From NCBI RefSeq assembly GCF_001640805.2, contig NC_066856.1, positions 3,171,937 through 3,235,936 of the forward strand: a stretch of DNA of 64,000 nucleotides, written 5' to 3'. The stretch's first letter is position 1. Every line of letters starts with the position of its first letter. The stretch is from Lates calcarifer (taxonomy: Eukaryota > Chordata > Actinopteri > Centropomidae). A program made the translations under genes and the position numbers. Shown here one piece after another: positions 46,661 through 58,641 of the stretch. The notes below the pieces were generated by a model. The model was not told the origin of the DNA. It saw only the letters and a list, made by a program, of their open reading frames with translations, and searched no databases.

Positions 46661-48289
46661 GTCCTCTTGGCTCCAGGCCTGAGTCACATGGTTGAGTGAT
46701 CAAGTCGGGGTGTTGAGGCGGGCTCAGTGGGTGAAGCGCAGGAGCTCCAGCGGGTTGCTGCTGGGGCTGAAATCAGTCTAAGTGGGCCAGGCCGAACACA
46801 AACACACCTCGCCCTCCCTTTTCTCTCTCCCTCCTCCCTTCCTACATCCTCCCCTCTTCCTCTGACCTCCATCCAGGCTCAGCTCGGCCACAGAGTTCAC
46901 CGTGTCCACAGGCTCACCTCTCCACTCTCACACCAGCATGGGTGGACAGATAGATGAGGAGGGGGATAGAGGTGCCACTTCCATTCTTAGAACAAAGTTT
47001 GTCTTTGGCTCAATTGTACAGTGACTGTGATACAGGAGGATAAATATATTACCTTCTATATCTAAATTTAAACATCATTTATTTTGCTGCAGTGATAGCG
47101 CCCCCTACATCGATGTTCTCAGAATCAGAAATGCATCACTTGTTTTGCATCACTTCAGCGGATACACAGGCAGTTAACCAGCTATGCAGCAACATCTTTA
47201 GCTTTCCCTTAGTGGCATGTGTGATTTTATCCATATGTTATTTGATTTGAATCTATGTTGTGATTTGAATCTATATTTTATAATGTTACAATCACATGAC
47301 TACTCATTATTGTGGGTTTAGACAGTCAGTCAGCTGTTGTCACCACAACTAAAGCTAGCTAGACCTCCTCTTTTGCATGATGTGGGACACTGCTTCCATC
47401 ATTTCTGAACTAATGTTTGCAAGCTAGCCTAACTAGATTCCATTTTCTGAAGAAATCATACATGTCCGCATCTTGTGTACTCATTTGGTCTAAATTGGAA
47501 TTACCAAAAAGAAGATGTTTATTTCAAGATCTGACACACTGTTTCAACAAATCTGTCTCAAAGTGGGTTTACGCTGTAGTTTGAAAACGTAGCTGCAGTA
47601 TCATTACTTCTGTCAGTGACCAGTTGGTGACGTACACAACAAGTGAGAAGATTCCTCCTTATTCCTCATATTCATTCTCTATGCACTTCTGCTCCCTCAC
47701 AGAGAGGTCAGAGGTCAGGAACAGTTACACTAAAGCACCCACAAAGCTGTTAGAGATCTGAGAGAAGTGTCGAGCACATCACTTTACAGTCACGTCTGAA
47801 GAATCTGACACTTTCTACTTTTAACAACAGGAATCCATCACTGGGAATCAGCACACTCTGAAAACACCTGCTGGAGATTTTTTTTTTCATCCAGTAAGGA
47901 AAAGAGGAAGGGTTGAGGAAGGAAGCAGAGGATAGAGGGGGGGAAAGGGTGAATTCTCAGGCTGCCCCTGGCCCATCCACCCCCACCCCAATCCAGGCTC
48001 ATTAACTCAATTCATAATCGTCCCTTTTTGCCCCCCCTCCTCTTACCCCTACTGGCTGGGTAGGTAGGTGGGGGGTGGAGGTAGCTGAGCTCATTAGGCC
48101 AAGGACCATTGCTTGCTCTTAAAATAACCACTGCTGTAAAGTAAAAACCTCATTGCTGCAAACTTGTTCAAGTTTCCACAATTTGGTTGTTGACAAAATG
48201 GTTCAGTGGCTGATGAACGGTTTTCTCTTCTCTGTCTCTGTCTTGTTTTTTGACGTCTTTCATTTTTCCTTTTGCTTCCTCCTTTTTTC
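46661..48289. other. Non-coding stretch
   Basis: 46800-46930 is pyrimidine-rich. 47570-47880 has single-copy-like sequence with 'cagtgaccagttggtgacg'. A GGTAGGTAGGTGG motif is near 48060. No gene. Confidence 0.5.
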
Positions 48290-48620
48290 CCCTCTTCCCC
48301 GTCCAGGCAGCTTGAAGCAGAACCACTAAATGGGGATAATTGGGGGGAAAGTGGCTGGCCCTTGTCTGACCAATCTTCTCACACAACAATCAGCAGATTG
48401 TTCCCGGGACCTGGTAACACAACAACCTCCTAGTGTAGATTTGGGCTGTAATTAGCAAGCAGCTACCGACATGCATGTCAGATGCGGTTATATGTAGCGA
48501 ATCGATTGAAAATTCCCTCCCCTGCCTGTTTTCTCAACAACCCAGCCCCTTCATTCCTTTGACCCGTCTTTTTGGATTGTTTAGAGCTGCAGCGGGTGTT
48601 CTCATGGAGCGCTGAATTGC
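48290..48620. promoter_or_regulatory. Candidate enhancer with paired inverted SOX-type sites
   Basis: AACAATC (48385-48391) and GATTGTT (48396-48402) are exact inverted copies separated by AGCA, a head-to-head pair of SOX-type cores. Downstream are 'ctgtaattagcaagc' (about 48448) and 'cgaatcgattgaaaat' (about 48499). The surrounding block is repeat-free. SOXE proteins are known to bind inverted pairs, but whether this spacing suits them is uncertain. Confidence 0.35.
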
Positions 48621-48792
48621 TGCTGCGGGGAGGTTTGTTTGCTGTCTCTGGAGATGAGACGGATGGTCAGTTGGAGGGGCACATTTTTTTAGTGCCTGAC
48701 TGGACACTGGTTAACCATCTAATGAGGGGAGAGGGAACGTGTCCAGAGAGCCAGAGCAGCGGGACTGCTCTCTGTATAATTCACATACTGTC

Positions 48793-48840
48793 TTCTCTCT
48801 CTCTCTCACACACACACGCGCACACACACACATACATACA
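48793..48840. repeat. (TC)n-(CA)n compound microsatellite
   Basis: A TC run passes into CA with a GCGC interruption and an ATAC tail. Confidence 0.9.
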
Positions 48841-49034
48841 CTAACAAGGATGAACTTTTTTTGACACTTGCTTCGTATACACTCAAACATTCACAGTGTC
48901 AGAGAATGTTTGTCTTCTTTTTAAAAATGTTAATCCTCTGTTTCTACTGTTTACTTACATGTGCATAATCTCCTGCATGATCTCTGATTACACAGCCGCC
49001 ACCCCACAACCCCCCACCTCTCCACCCCCACCCC

Positions 49035-49035
<1 letters not shown>

Positions 49036-49074
<39 letters not shown>
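49036..49074. repeat. (AC)19 microsatellite
   Basis: About 19 uninterrupted AC units preceded by a C-rich patch. Confidence 0.95.
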
Positions 49075-49075
<1 letters not shown>

Positions 49076-49381
49076 CCTCGAGGGTTCACAGAGTGCTCAC
49101 AGTTGCTGGTTGCTGTGTTTGTATGTTTTACAGGCAACATCCAGCATGGTGGACCAGATAAGAGGTCACTTTTCTACTAACTATTTGTAAGGACTAAAGT
49201 TTTCACACAAGAATGTTGTCCACATCACTACTCAACCTGCACTTGTAAAAGCAGAAATATGTGAATATTCTTGAAATGCAAATCATGAACATTGGGCATA
49301 AAAAAAGAAACATTTCAGACATTCCAAACTAATCATTCTAATTCTGAAGACTTTTGCAACAGGTATTTGTCATCTGACAAA

Positions 49382-49608
49382 TCTGTCACCAGACATTTTG
49401 ACCTGTCCACAGTAAGAAAAGCACAGGTGTTAATAATAAATTGAAAGATGACTAAACTCTGTTTAGCTGCTTTGCTGTTGATGCTGACTCACTGTCACAC
49501 TCTCATAGTTTTACTGAGACACTTGAACAGAGCCATTGTAAATGCTGTTAGTAACACCTGTGCTCCTCCTACTATGAAATAGTCAAAATGTCTGTTGTGA
49601 AAAAGGCC
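49382..49608 (-). mobile_element. MITE-like element, family A copy 2 (inverted), best-preserved ends
   Basis: The two ends are long inverted copies. Both carry CAGACATTTTGAC (49390-49402 on +, near 49583-49595 on -), then an AGTA block, then GCACAGGTGTTA. That gives terminal inverted repeats of about 50 bases with a few mismatches in a roughly 227-base element. The interior on the minus strand ('acaatggctctgtt', 'gtgacagtgagtcagca') matches copies 1 and 3. There is no coding capacity, so it would depend on a transposase elsewhere. Confidence 0.7.
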
Positions 49609-51190
49609 TATTACAGATAAGATAGAGGCAACAATCTTGACTCCACAGTCAACCCAACCTGTTTCATATCACAACATAATTTTGCAAAAGATCTTCTGTC
49701 CCCATTTACACTAAAACAGAAGGCTCTTTTGTTTGGTGAGAAAAAGACTGGCTTTTTCTCTTGCATGCATTCTTAAATTTAGATGGCTTAATGTGGTTGT
49801 ACTTTTAGCCTAAGCTCAAAAATTCCAACATTTTCTATAAATACAAATAGAGAACACTGTGGACCTTTAACTTTAACCACCACGTGAATCTGACCTGAAA
49901 CCCCAACCAATCTTAAAGAACAGAAAGTCACTCTCATGCTATGTTCACAAAAGCTAGTCTGTCTTATTGATGCTGAATGTAACCTTTACGTGACAATAAA
50001 GAATTGTGCTCACTATGTAATGTTTTTGTGAAGATATTTTTTATCAGACTTGGCTGATTTTATTAAAACATGTGTTACTGACACATTGCTATGCTAAAGA
50101 ATGACTATTATACTGAATAAGCTTTTAGTTTTCAGTAGTGAGGGTGCACCAGCCAGCACCTCACCAATGAAACACTCCCCCAGTAACTAATGTTTAGACA
50201 CATTTAGCTTTTATTTGTCATATCTGGATATCATCAGCTTTCACTTTCCTACAAGATCATCAGTCAGTGGTGACCAGCTCCATCCTATGTGTAAATGACT
50301 CATGATCCATTTTCCGTGTCTCATGTTTTCACATTCCATTTGTAGCACCCTTTACTTTCATCATCAATATAAACAACAACAGTTATCTTTCAGTGTGCAC
50401 TGGTGTTGCTGGTGCCATTATTTTATTTTAATTTTATTTTTAGAAGAAATAGAGGGCCATACTAACCAAGCTAAGGACATAAATAGTGGCTGTTTTGTAC
50501 TTTCCTAATGAGTGCTGTGAAATATTTTCATCTTTCGCACACAACATTCATCTGAACTGGATGTCAAAAAGGTCACACTGGGCCGCAACCTGGAGTCATC
50601 ACTTCATGAGAATTAGAAGACGTCTTTTATCATCATATGTCACAGAGATAGAGAGCAGACATGGCTGACTGCTAGATAGCCATCAGTGGGTGTAAGTGAT
50701 ACTGCTGAGCGGAGAGTATCGTGTCTCTCGGGTAGGTCATCCTCGTGGCCTGCAAGTGATGACAAGCAAGAAGTCTGATTGTCATAGAGTGAATCCTGAA
50801 AAGAATCTAAGGCCTCTCTCCACTCAGAAGTATTTTATTCACTTTAAAGGGAAACTATTGAAATAACTGGCCTAAAAGTAAAGGCAAACGACCACCATGT
50901 ATATTTTGGCTCTGTCCCCTGCGCTTATGCTTGAGTAAATGAAATTAGTAATGTGTGTTGCAGGTGATATGAGGTCAGTGTTGTGTTTGTGTACTTATAT
51001 ATGTGTGGATATCTGTGTGTTTGTTTTGAGTTTTGAGTAGCGAGTAGGGGAAGTCAAAATATCAAAGGGCTAAAAGTCAAGCATTGGCGGTGCAGGAAGT
51101 CTGACGTGGAAATCAAACATCCCATTAAGTTGTCAGAGGCAGCCAAGTGCAATAACACGGCAGCTGGGCCTTGTCTGTCCACATACGGGC
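49609..51190. other. Non-coding stretch
   Basis: AT-rich single-copy-looking sequence. No exon pairs or repeats of note. Confidence 0.55.
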
Positions 51191-51226
51191 AGATAGACAG
51201 GTAGGCAGACAGACAGGCAGACAGAG
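51191..51226. repeat. (GACA/GGCA)n imperfect repeat
   Basis: Tetranucleotide units GACA, GGCA and GATA alternate. Confidence 0.8.
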
Positions 51227-52466
51227 GGCATACAAACACAGCCCTGCTTATGGCCCAGAACCTCGCAAATCACCAGTCTCAGTCAAGTCCTAGAAAAGTG
51301 TTTATCAATCTCTACAATCAGTCAGTTTTTGACTGGAGCTCATGCAAGTGATTATGGCCCCTTTCTGAAAGCCATTTCAAATTATTGAAAAAATCCTCTC
51401 AAGCTTAAAAATATGTTTATTCTGAAAGTACTGTAACTTAAGACACTCTTACAAATGATTATATAACAGTTAGGCCTGGCATCTGTTTTGCAGACAGTAA
51501 GTCAGTATGTAAAGAGTGTCAGTCATAAGCTGCTTAACTTCAACATCATTCATCAAACCGGCATTACAAAAAAGGGAGGTGGGCTGGGGGGTAAACAGGA
51601 TAATAAGTCTGTTCTACTCGATAAAGAGCATCTTCAAGAAGTTTCCTCAGGAGGAGCAAAAACAACACGTTTCACTGAAGTTTTCACTGTTTTTGTTCAG
51701 TTTACACTTTGGACAGCTACCTGCTGACCAAGTCAAGTCACATTTTTGTACAGTGAGTGATGATGTTTAAATTAGAAAGTAAAACTAAAAACACACAATA
51801 ACAAGGAAAATGACACTAAACAGGTTGTGTAACTGTTCTGCCAGTTTCTGTCATCAACGGCCTCCTTCTTCCTCTTGCCTAATACACTCATCTTTTCTGG
51901 CTGATATGTAACTTTTCCAGTTTTCAGTTTCCATATCCTTGCTTTCCTTTTTATTTATGTGGTATGTGTGTTGTTTGTCACATGCTTGGCTCAAATAAAG
52001 AAATTACTGACAGAATGACCTTCACATACAAAAGGTTAGAATACACCCTCTGAGCAGTAAGGGCAGTTTGCAGTGGGCCGGTCAGGCCACAGCTAGCTGG
52101 TTAGCATACTAACTTTAGTAAAAGAAGCTTGAGACTAAAGGAATGAAGTTTGATGCTGAACTCGCAACATTGCCTCTAGACTGGTAAATAAACAGCTGTT
52201 AATGCTAATGTTAGCTATTTTGCAATAGCAAAATGTACTAAAGCTCTTTTAAAACACAGTGTTAGCAAGTGTATCCAGCATTCTCTTCAGCACCACAGGA
52301 AACTGATGCCAAGAGGCTCTTAACAGTTTGCGTGCATTGATGTAAAAATAGTAATAGAAATCAGGAAACTGAGCTTGGCTCTGAAAGAAAGCTGGTAAAG
52401 AGGCCTTTAGTATGTGAGTGAAAATCTGGTGATAATAGGCATTCCACATTAAAAATCCATCAAAAA
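51227..52466. other. Non-coding stretch
   Basis: At 52085-52230 phrases such as 'cagctagctggttagcat' and 'aatgctaatgttagct' look like an old fish repeat. No gene. Confidence 0.5.
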
Positions 52467-52485
52467 AATAAATAAATAAATAAAA
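52467..52485. repeat. (AAAT)n microsatellite
   Basis: Four to five AAAT units. The minus-strand Phe/Ile/Tyr run there is its translation. Confidence 0.85.
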
Positions 52486-52556
52486 AAATCTAAATCCATT
52501 CCAACCTCCTCCCCTCTCCATACCTGACACCTCTGGGGCTTCGGTCGCTCTGAACC

Positions 52557-52569
52557 GGGGGGGGGGGGG
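52557..52569. repeat. G-run of 13
   Basis: An uninterrupted guanine homopolymer, uncommon in length for vertebrate DNA and able to form quadruplex structures. Confidence 0.9.
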
Positions 52570-53261
52570 CTGATGGGAGTCAAGCCTGGTGGATAGACAG
52601 GGTGAGCCAGAACACTTGCGAGGTCAATTTCGCATGTGACCGGTGTTTCGTATTTAATGAGAGCTGCTGTCACTTCAACTCAGGGCAGTCAGCAGAGAGA
52701 GGGAGGAGAGGGAAAGAAAGTAAAGAGGGGAAGAAATGTTTGAATGGAAATACAGAGGGAAACAGATTTGGGGGAATGAGAGGGCTTTAATATCTGGTAA
52801 ATTTAGAGAATCAGCTATATGCAGCAGCTGTACATTTAAGACATCAGATAATACAAAAACTCCTCACAAGTTAAAACAAACACAAAAGTGACATAACACC
52901 TATAATCCCACCCCTTCCCCTGTGCACCTCACTCCACTACCTCCCACCCACATTCCCCTGATCCTCCAAAACCTCCTGCCCCCCTCACCCCCCAGGCCCA
53001 GAGGCCTGGCAAACACTGGACCCTCATTAGGTCATGTGTACTCAATCCTGTTGTTCCTGCGTCCCTTAATTTCCACTGTTATGGGGACAAAGAAAGGCAC
53101 AAAGCGCATCGCAGCCCCGGGTCCTTGCACTCGACCTCATTCGTTCATTACTGTCGCCATAGAAACTCGCTCCCCTCATCACCTCTAGACGACCCCTCCC
53201 ACAATGTGTAGATGAATGGCATTTTTTATAGCAGTTTAGAAGAGATGGGAGTGATATGTAA
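52570..53261. other. Non-coding stretch
   Basis: A purine-rich patch at 52685-52740 and a C-rich patch at 52905-53000. No gene. Confidence 0.5.
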
Positions 53262-53296
53262 GTGTGTGTGCATGTGTGTGTGTGTGTGTGTGTGTG
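53262..53296. repeat. (GT)n microsatellite
   Basis: GT repeat with one CAT interruption. Confidence 0.9.
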
Positions 53297-53383
53297 GGCT
53301 GAAACCTCTGATAACAAGAACTACTGTGAGACTTGATGATTACTCCAGTGTTTGTGGCCAGCAGCCGCCCCTTTGTGTGTCTT

Positions 53384-53405
53384 TGTGTGTGTGTGTGTGT
53401 GTGTG
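53384..53405. repeat. (GT)n microsatellite
   Basis: About eleven GT units, 87 bases after the previous tract and in the same orientation. Confidence 0.9.
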
Positions 53406-53559
53406 AGCAGGAGCGTGTGATATTAAGTGTGACGTTCCAAGACCTTTTCCTCTCTGAACTCATGGGAACAGGTCGTTTCTGGCGGACGCAGAAATGCGAG
53501 GGTGTGGATCAGGTTTCTTGACTCTGGAACACCTCCAGACGGCAATACTGGAGCAAAAA

Positions 53560-53700
53560 GATCGTTATGGTCTTTATGAAGGCAGAAAAGGCCTCGCTCA
53601 GCGGATCAGCAAACACAGCAAGTCCATTATTTTTGATTAATCTGGCCACTGGTATTTGCCATGTCAAAGACCTGTGATGAGTGTGTATGTTTTACATATT
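53560..53700. promoter_or_regulatory. Candidate conserved non-coding element
   Basis: Repeat-free block with 'cgctcagcggatcagcaaac', 'tttttgattaatctgg' and 'gccatgtcaaagacc' (a nuclear-receptor-like TCAAAG half-site). Candidate enhancer only. Confidence 0.25.
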
Positions 53701-54062
53701 AAGCATGGGGTTGGCCAAAGGTCCCCTCTTTGTAGCGTCTGGAAGAAATGTTTTTTCTTTCTCAGGCATCACTGTGGTTGAAGCTTTTGAAATGTGAACC
53801 ATGCAGTCATGAAGCTGCAACAACTGAAATCTGTAATTTCGTTTTTGGAACACATCCAACTCTAGATCTCTGTAGGAGGCTTTTATAGCCAAATTCAAAA
53901 ATTGTATGAGGATTAAAAATGATGAAAATGTGTAAGGAGAAGGTGGATCTGCTGATCTGAGTCCATTCTTCCCAAGTGACTCATTACTGACTGCACACAG
54001 GCAACACACGCAGGTGTCGTCTTCCTTCAACACACCCTCCACTGTAAGCTTACCTAAACCTA

Positions 54063-54138
54063 TGCATGGACGCTCTCACACACCACAGACACACACTCAC
54101 ACACACTCACACCACACACACCACACACCACACACACA
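54063..54138. repeat. CA-rich degenerate microsatellite
   Basis: CACA runs broken repeatedly by CCA and TCA, covering about 75 bases. Confidence 0.85.
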
Positions 54139-56583
54139 GAAGAAAGAGCTCCCTCTGCTGAGCTCAAAGTCCACAGCTCCCTGTAGCCCCCTCTCCTCTC
54201 CTCTGACCACCTCATCAATACTCACCCAAAGTCAGTGTCTGTATTAAACTCTTTTGCACTGCCTTTTATCATCACTGATTAAGTAACTTAATTGCTCGCT
54301 CTGTCAGTGACCTACATGATGAAGATTTATCCTCTTTATTCTCTTATAGCAATCAGAAGTAAACTGGTTTATAGCTGCAAAACAGTGAGTAAATTATGTG
54401 TTTAATCTGTGAATATGAATCTAAATGATACATTTCACTAATGTTTTGCATATGTTGTTTTTCTCAACATTTTTAATATCAATGCCTAATCACTCTGAGT
54501 GTTATTGATATTTCACTGAAATCATTTCAAGTATTATAAGGTATAAAAAAGGTGTCTCTGTGTTTTTAAAGATGATTTGTATTTCTAATTATTTTTCCTC
54601 AATTTTGAAATAATAATAACAAATAGCTACATTAATCTGGTGTCCTTTAACTACATAAGGGTTGAGCTGATTGTCCATTTATTAAGGGTTTGCAGTTTGA
54701 TCCCTGGCTTCGTCGGCCTACAGATTGCTCCTCTTAACCAGGCTTGGGTACAAAAGTACAGTCCATTTACTATTTACATGCTGTTTTTAAGAATTCACTG
54801 GGAACAAATTCTGGTGGTGGAAACTAGCCCTGTATTTATTTGTTGGCCTTGAAATTAATCAATTTTAGTCTAAAACACTGGAATCCTTCAATAAAATCCC
54901 CAGCATGTTTTCATTTTGAAATGTAAACTTACTCCCAAATTCTCAGAAAAGACCACATGACCTCACTGTCTTCAAAAGCAGCAACAACACAAGGTTGCAA
55001 AAACAAAAAAGCAGTAAAATGGATACTGCAATTATGTTGAATTGATGAAATGTACTTTAAAATTACAATTTCCAATTCATATCAGAAGACACAACATCAC
55101 AATTTTACCATAGCTTCCATTTGGATTCTTAGATGTCAGTATTCAAAGCTGAATCAAGAAAAATGTCTGTTTTTTGTCCATCAGCTTGAGTCATCAGTGC
55201 TGCTTAAATCTGGAAAAACAGAAGAGGAATCCCCACATTTTTGCCTGAGAGATTACCTTGGGTCAGGCTTACCTGCAGCACAGAGGATAAAGGTGGGATT
55301 AGAGCAGAGCTGTTTTTTTTTTCTTTCTTCTTTCAAACATCTTATGCGTCAGTGTTCCTCCAGGCTAATGTACCAGCATGGACTCTAATCATTCAGACAG
55401 TAGTTGTATTACAGAACATACTATGTGAGCACAGACTTTGAAGACTGTCATCACACTGGCTACTCATTCTACCAACAACAGACATAACCACCTCCTCTAA
55501 TGTAACAGGAAATAGAAATGTGAACAGACATGAGCTAAAAGGTTGCTCTCATGTTTTTCGACCAATATTTCTCTTCTACATATAATGCTACATCTCTGTT
55601 CCTTCTCAGATGTCCAAGTCACACCAGCAATCCATACAGAAAAATGTATCTGCAAAATATTTGTTTTAAATGTTGGTCTGACTTTATGCGTGCAGCAGTG
55701 CAGGCTGGGTATCAGCACATCACGCAGTGTGGTTGGTCCGCCTGCTGTCTGCCGTGATAGAGACGAGTAGCCTGTACAGACTCGCCCTGCAGTCCCCAGG
55801 TGAGCCAGCGGCCCTCAGCTATACTCATTATTATCTCCCAGAGGAATGCCACCCAAAATCAGATGGAGAAACTGCAATTTGAACAAGAATGCGGAAAATA
55901 TCCAAATAAGTGTAGGGCATGATATGAAAAGAGAGCAGGGATTTTTTTTGTAAGTAACAGTCATGTAAATCCAAATGACTCACTGATTAACTGTTGATTT
56001 GTTATCATTTAACAGGAAACATCAGTAGTGACATGCAAACAACACCCCTATGTCAAAAACAATGGCATCATAGCTGCATAAAAATAAAACATGCACAGAG
56101 GAAAAAAGAAGAAGAGAAGTTGTTACTGATTCACAGTAAGAGCTCCTCTGTTCGTCATCATGACACAGCAGAATAGGATAACAAAGGAAGGCGGGGGTCA
56201 GAGATTCAGTGAAAGTAAATGAAAAGAGTAAAAGAGATCAATGTAATTTGGATGTGATGTATTTTTAATGAGGCTCCAGTCATTGAGGGGTTAGAGAGCA
56301 GGCTGATCTGAAGAGCAGCGAAGGGGGTGGGGGGTGGAGGGGAGCGGAGACAAGGCAGTCGGGCCACTATTGATCAAAGGGCTGGTGGAGGTAGGCTGGC
56401 ACCATGACTGGGCCAGGGGGACCTGCACTGCTGTACAGGCCAGAGGCTCAGACAGGGGAGCAAGAAGCATGAGCTGGACTGAGGCTTCATCTATGGCTCA
56501 GAGGCACAGCAGCCAGGGACATAACACTAAAGACCAGGACTCAGTAAGACTAAAGCCTTGGCATTACCGTAGTTTTAGGAACA
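54139..56583. other. Non-coding stretch
   Basis: AT-rich, with a T-run at about 55313-55322 and a G-rich run 'gggggtggggggtgg' at about 56323-56337. The plus frame at 55050-55388 (112 codons) has no domain or splice context. Confidence 0.5.
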
Positions 56584-56832
56584 GGTCTTTTTCACAGCGG
56601 ACTGTTTGACTTGTCATAGTAGGAAAGCACAGGTGTCACCAATAACATTAACAATGTCCCTATGTCTCTATTCAAGGCTCAAGTGACTGTGTTACAGTGA
56701 GCCAGCATGCACAGCTCCACCATCCTGAAACTGAAGCAGCTAAATGGAATTCAGTCAACATTAATTTTATCATTTACACTTATGCTTTTATGCTTTTTGT
56801 GACATGTCAAAATGTATTCAGTGTAAAAGGTC
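56584..56832 (+). mobile_element. MITE-like element, family A copy 3
   Basis: The left end GGTCTTTTTCACAGCGGAC, then TTTGACTTGTCATAG, and the reverse complement of the right end, GACCTTTTACACTG, then TTTTGACATGTCA, are inverted copies. The interior 'gcacaggtgt', 'aacaatg' and 'agtgagccagca' match copies 1 and 2. It is about 249 bases with no gene inside. Confidence 0.65.
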
Positions 56833-57489
56833 TGCTGCAGGGGAGAATCTAATTGTGTTGTACACATTTTAAATCTAATATGTCAGTAATTAAAACAAAG
56901 GTGATTATAGAGAGATAAAAATGTAAAATATACGTAATCTGAAATAAATACACAAATAAATGGTTATCTTTAAATAACTGCATGAATGCACTAAAGTGGG
57001 CTTTGGTCAGTGACAGGGAAAAGCATTATCAAAATAAGAACACTTCAAGAACACAGAAATCAAAGTGACACTGGAACATTGGGGTTCTGAGCCACGAATA
57101 AAAAACCTGATATCTGTAATAGTGTAACTTTTCACATATTCAACCCTCATGACTAAATGAAAAAATATGTTGCTTCTCCTAGAAATTGAAAAACAACCAA
57201 TATTAGCGTTTTCTGATCAGCAGGAACAGTGCCTTCCAACACTACTATGGTACAAATGACTGTTTCCTTATTTGCTGCCCATACAGTTCAGGTCTTGTTT
57301 GAATATCATAGGGAGGACACAGTTAAGATAACATATCATACTATTGCCATACTGGAAATACATTATAGAAGCTGTAGTTTCTGAACACAAACAGATAAAT
57401 TGTTTAACTTTGTCAAAACTAATGAGGACTTAAATTCTAATAGTGAGTGCTGCAGTAGAGACTTCTAATAATTCAGGTTTCTGGAAACT
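56833..57489. other. AT-rich non-coding stretch
   Basis: No feature seen beyond AT-rich sequence with short chance frames. Confidence 0.55.
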
Positions 57490-57740
57490 TAAAAAGCTAA
57501 AAGTTGTAGCACGTGTGAAAGTATGAGCGAGACAAGCGTCTCTTCAGGTGTGATTAAGACTTTCATCAAGGCTCCAGTGGAGAGGTCTAACAGCGTATCA
57601 GCACAGTGACAACGGTCAGTGTAATGAGGACAGTAGCAGTAAAGCACCTCAGGGTGGATTCTTGGCTTGCGTGACTCCATGGAGGGTGTCACATCCTCCT
57701 TTAATCATTAAAGAAGCAGGAAGACCCCCTCCCAAACTGA
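57490..57740. promoter_or_regulatory. Candidate conserved non-coding element
   Basis: Repeat-free with CACGTG at about 57511, 'gtgtgattaagac', 'ggctccagtgg' and 'cctttaatcattaaag'. TTTAATCATTAAA near 57700 is a near-palindrome. Candidate only. Confidence 0.25.
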
Positions 57741-58579
57741 CCCCCACATATCACCCACCATTACCATTCAACCCCCCTGGCCTGTCTCTCTCTGTAGCCC
57801 CCAGCCATAGAAGCTCTTCAGCAAACCAGCCTAGCCTTCCTCCCACCAGCGGAGACAGACCAGTGGCTCCACAGAGCCTATTAATCGATGTCTGCCCCTC
57901 AGCACCCCGAGGCCCAGGCCTGCCTCTTCAGCTCATATAAAGATGCCTGATGCACACACAAGCACAATCACAGACTTAAAGTATGCATCCATGTGTACGT
58001 GCACTTTAGTATGCATAGAAGAAGTACATTCAGACACACACACTCTGGTCCCCTGACCCCAGTAAGAGGGGTACATTAATGCCACCCGCTCCCTCTGTGT
58101 CTCCATCCCTCCCTCCACTGTGCAGACACAGACATTGACTGCTGGATCACAACCCCTTTACCTGAGTCAATAAAGTCCCTGCACAGAATTGATTTGGCAG
58201 GGGAAGAGAGTGGAAGTGGGGACAGGGTGGGGGGGTGGGGGTGGCGAGCAACAAGACTCTGAAATCCATAGATGGATTTTTGACTCTCAGTGGCCGGCGT
58301 TGTCAGTCATCCTCCTTTGTGTGCTGAGAAACCAGAGGGAAAAACTGACTCGACAGCAGAGGAGCAGACAGCGTTATCTATTGCAGACTGATTATACAGG
58401 AAGTCTGACTTTTGTAGATGAAGAAGAAGAAACAGCACAAACAGATAAAGATTTCTGTATCAAACATAACCATGCAAACTTATTCCTGCTTTGTCTCCAT
58501 AGGAATTCAACTTTTATTTTGACTACATGTAATACTTTTCTGCAATTTAATGACATCTGATCCACGGTGATTTTTTCAG
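57741..58579. other. Non-coding stretch upstream of a candidate start exon
   Basis: It is C-rich at 57725-57920 and contains the G-rich quadruplex motif at 58218-58242. The plus frame 58189-58560 (123 codons) starts with a Gly run over the G-tract and has no domain. If the exon at 58580 is real, this would be intron or promoter-proximal sequence. Confidence 0.4.
58218..58242 (+). other. G-quadruplex-capable motif
   Basis: Four G-runs of at least three (GGGG, GGG, GGGGGGG, GGGGG) separated by ACA, T and T fit the standard quadruplex pattern with short loops. It lies about 340 bases upstream of the candidate start exon. Confidence 0.7.
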
Positions 58580-58641
58580 GCTCTCTATAAGCATTGCAAC
58601 GGAAACTGGCCGCAATGAGCGTGATGAGTGAGGAGAACAAG
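58580..58641 (+). CDS. Candidate start-codon exon encoding nine residues
   Basis: A pyrimidine-rich acceptor (GATTTTTTCAG, AG at 58578-58579, with a CTGAT branch-like motif about 20 bases before) and a strong donor (AAG|GTAAGG) enclose 62 bases. ATG at 58615 follows an in-frame TAA at 58588-58590, so the coding part would be 58615-58641: Met-Ser-Val-Met-Ser-Glu-Glu-Asn-Lys, ending in phase 0. The context before ATG (CCGCA) is a fair initiation context. Such short start exons are common in genes with alternative promoters. I do not recognise the protein, and no second exon follows in the window that I can identify, so this may be chance. Confidence 0.25.

Noticed and set aside
58189..58560. 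123-codon frame (+) upstream of the start-exon candidate
   Set aside because: Begins with Gly residues translated from the G-tract. No domain and not in frame with the candidate exon.
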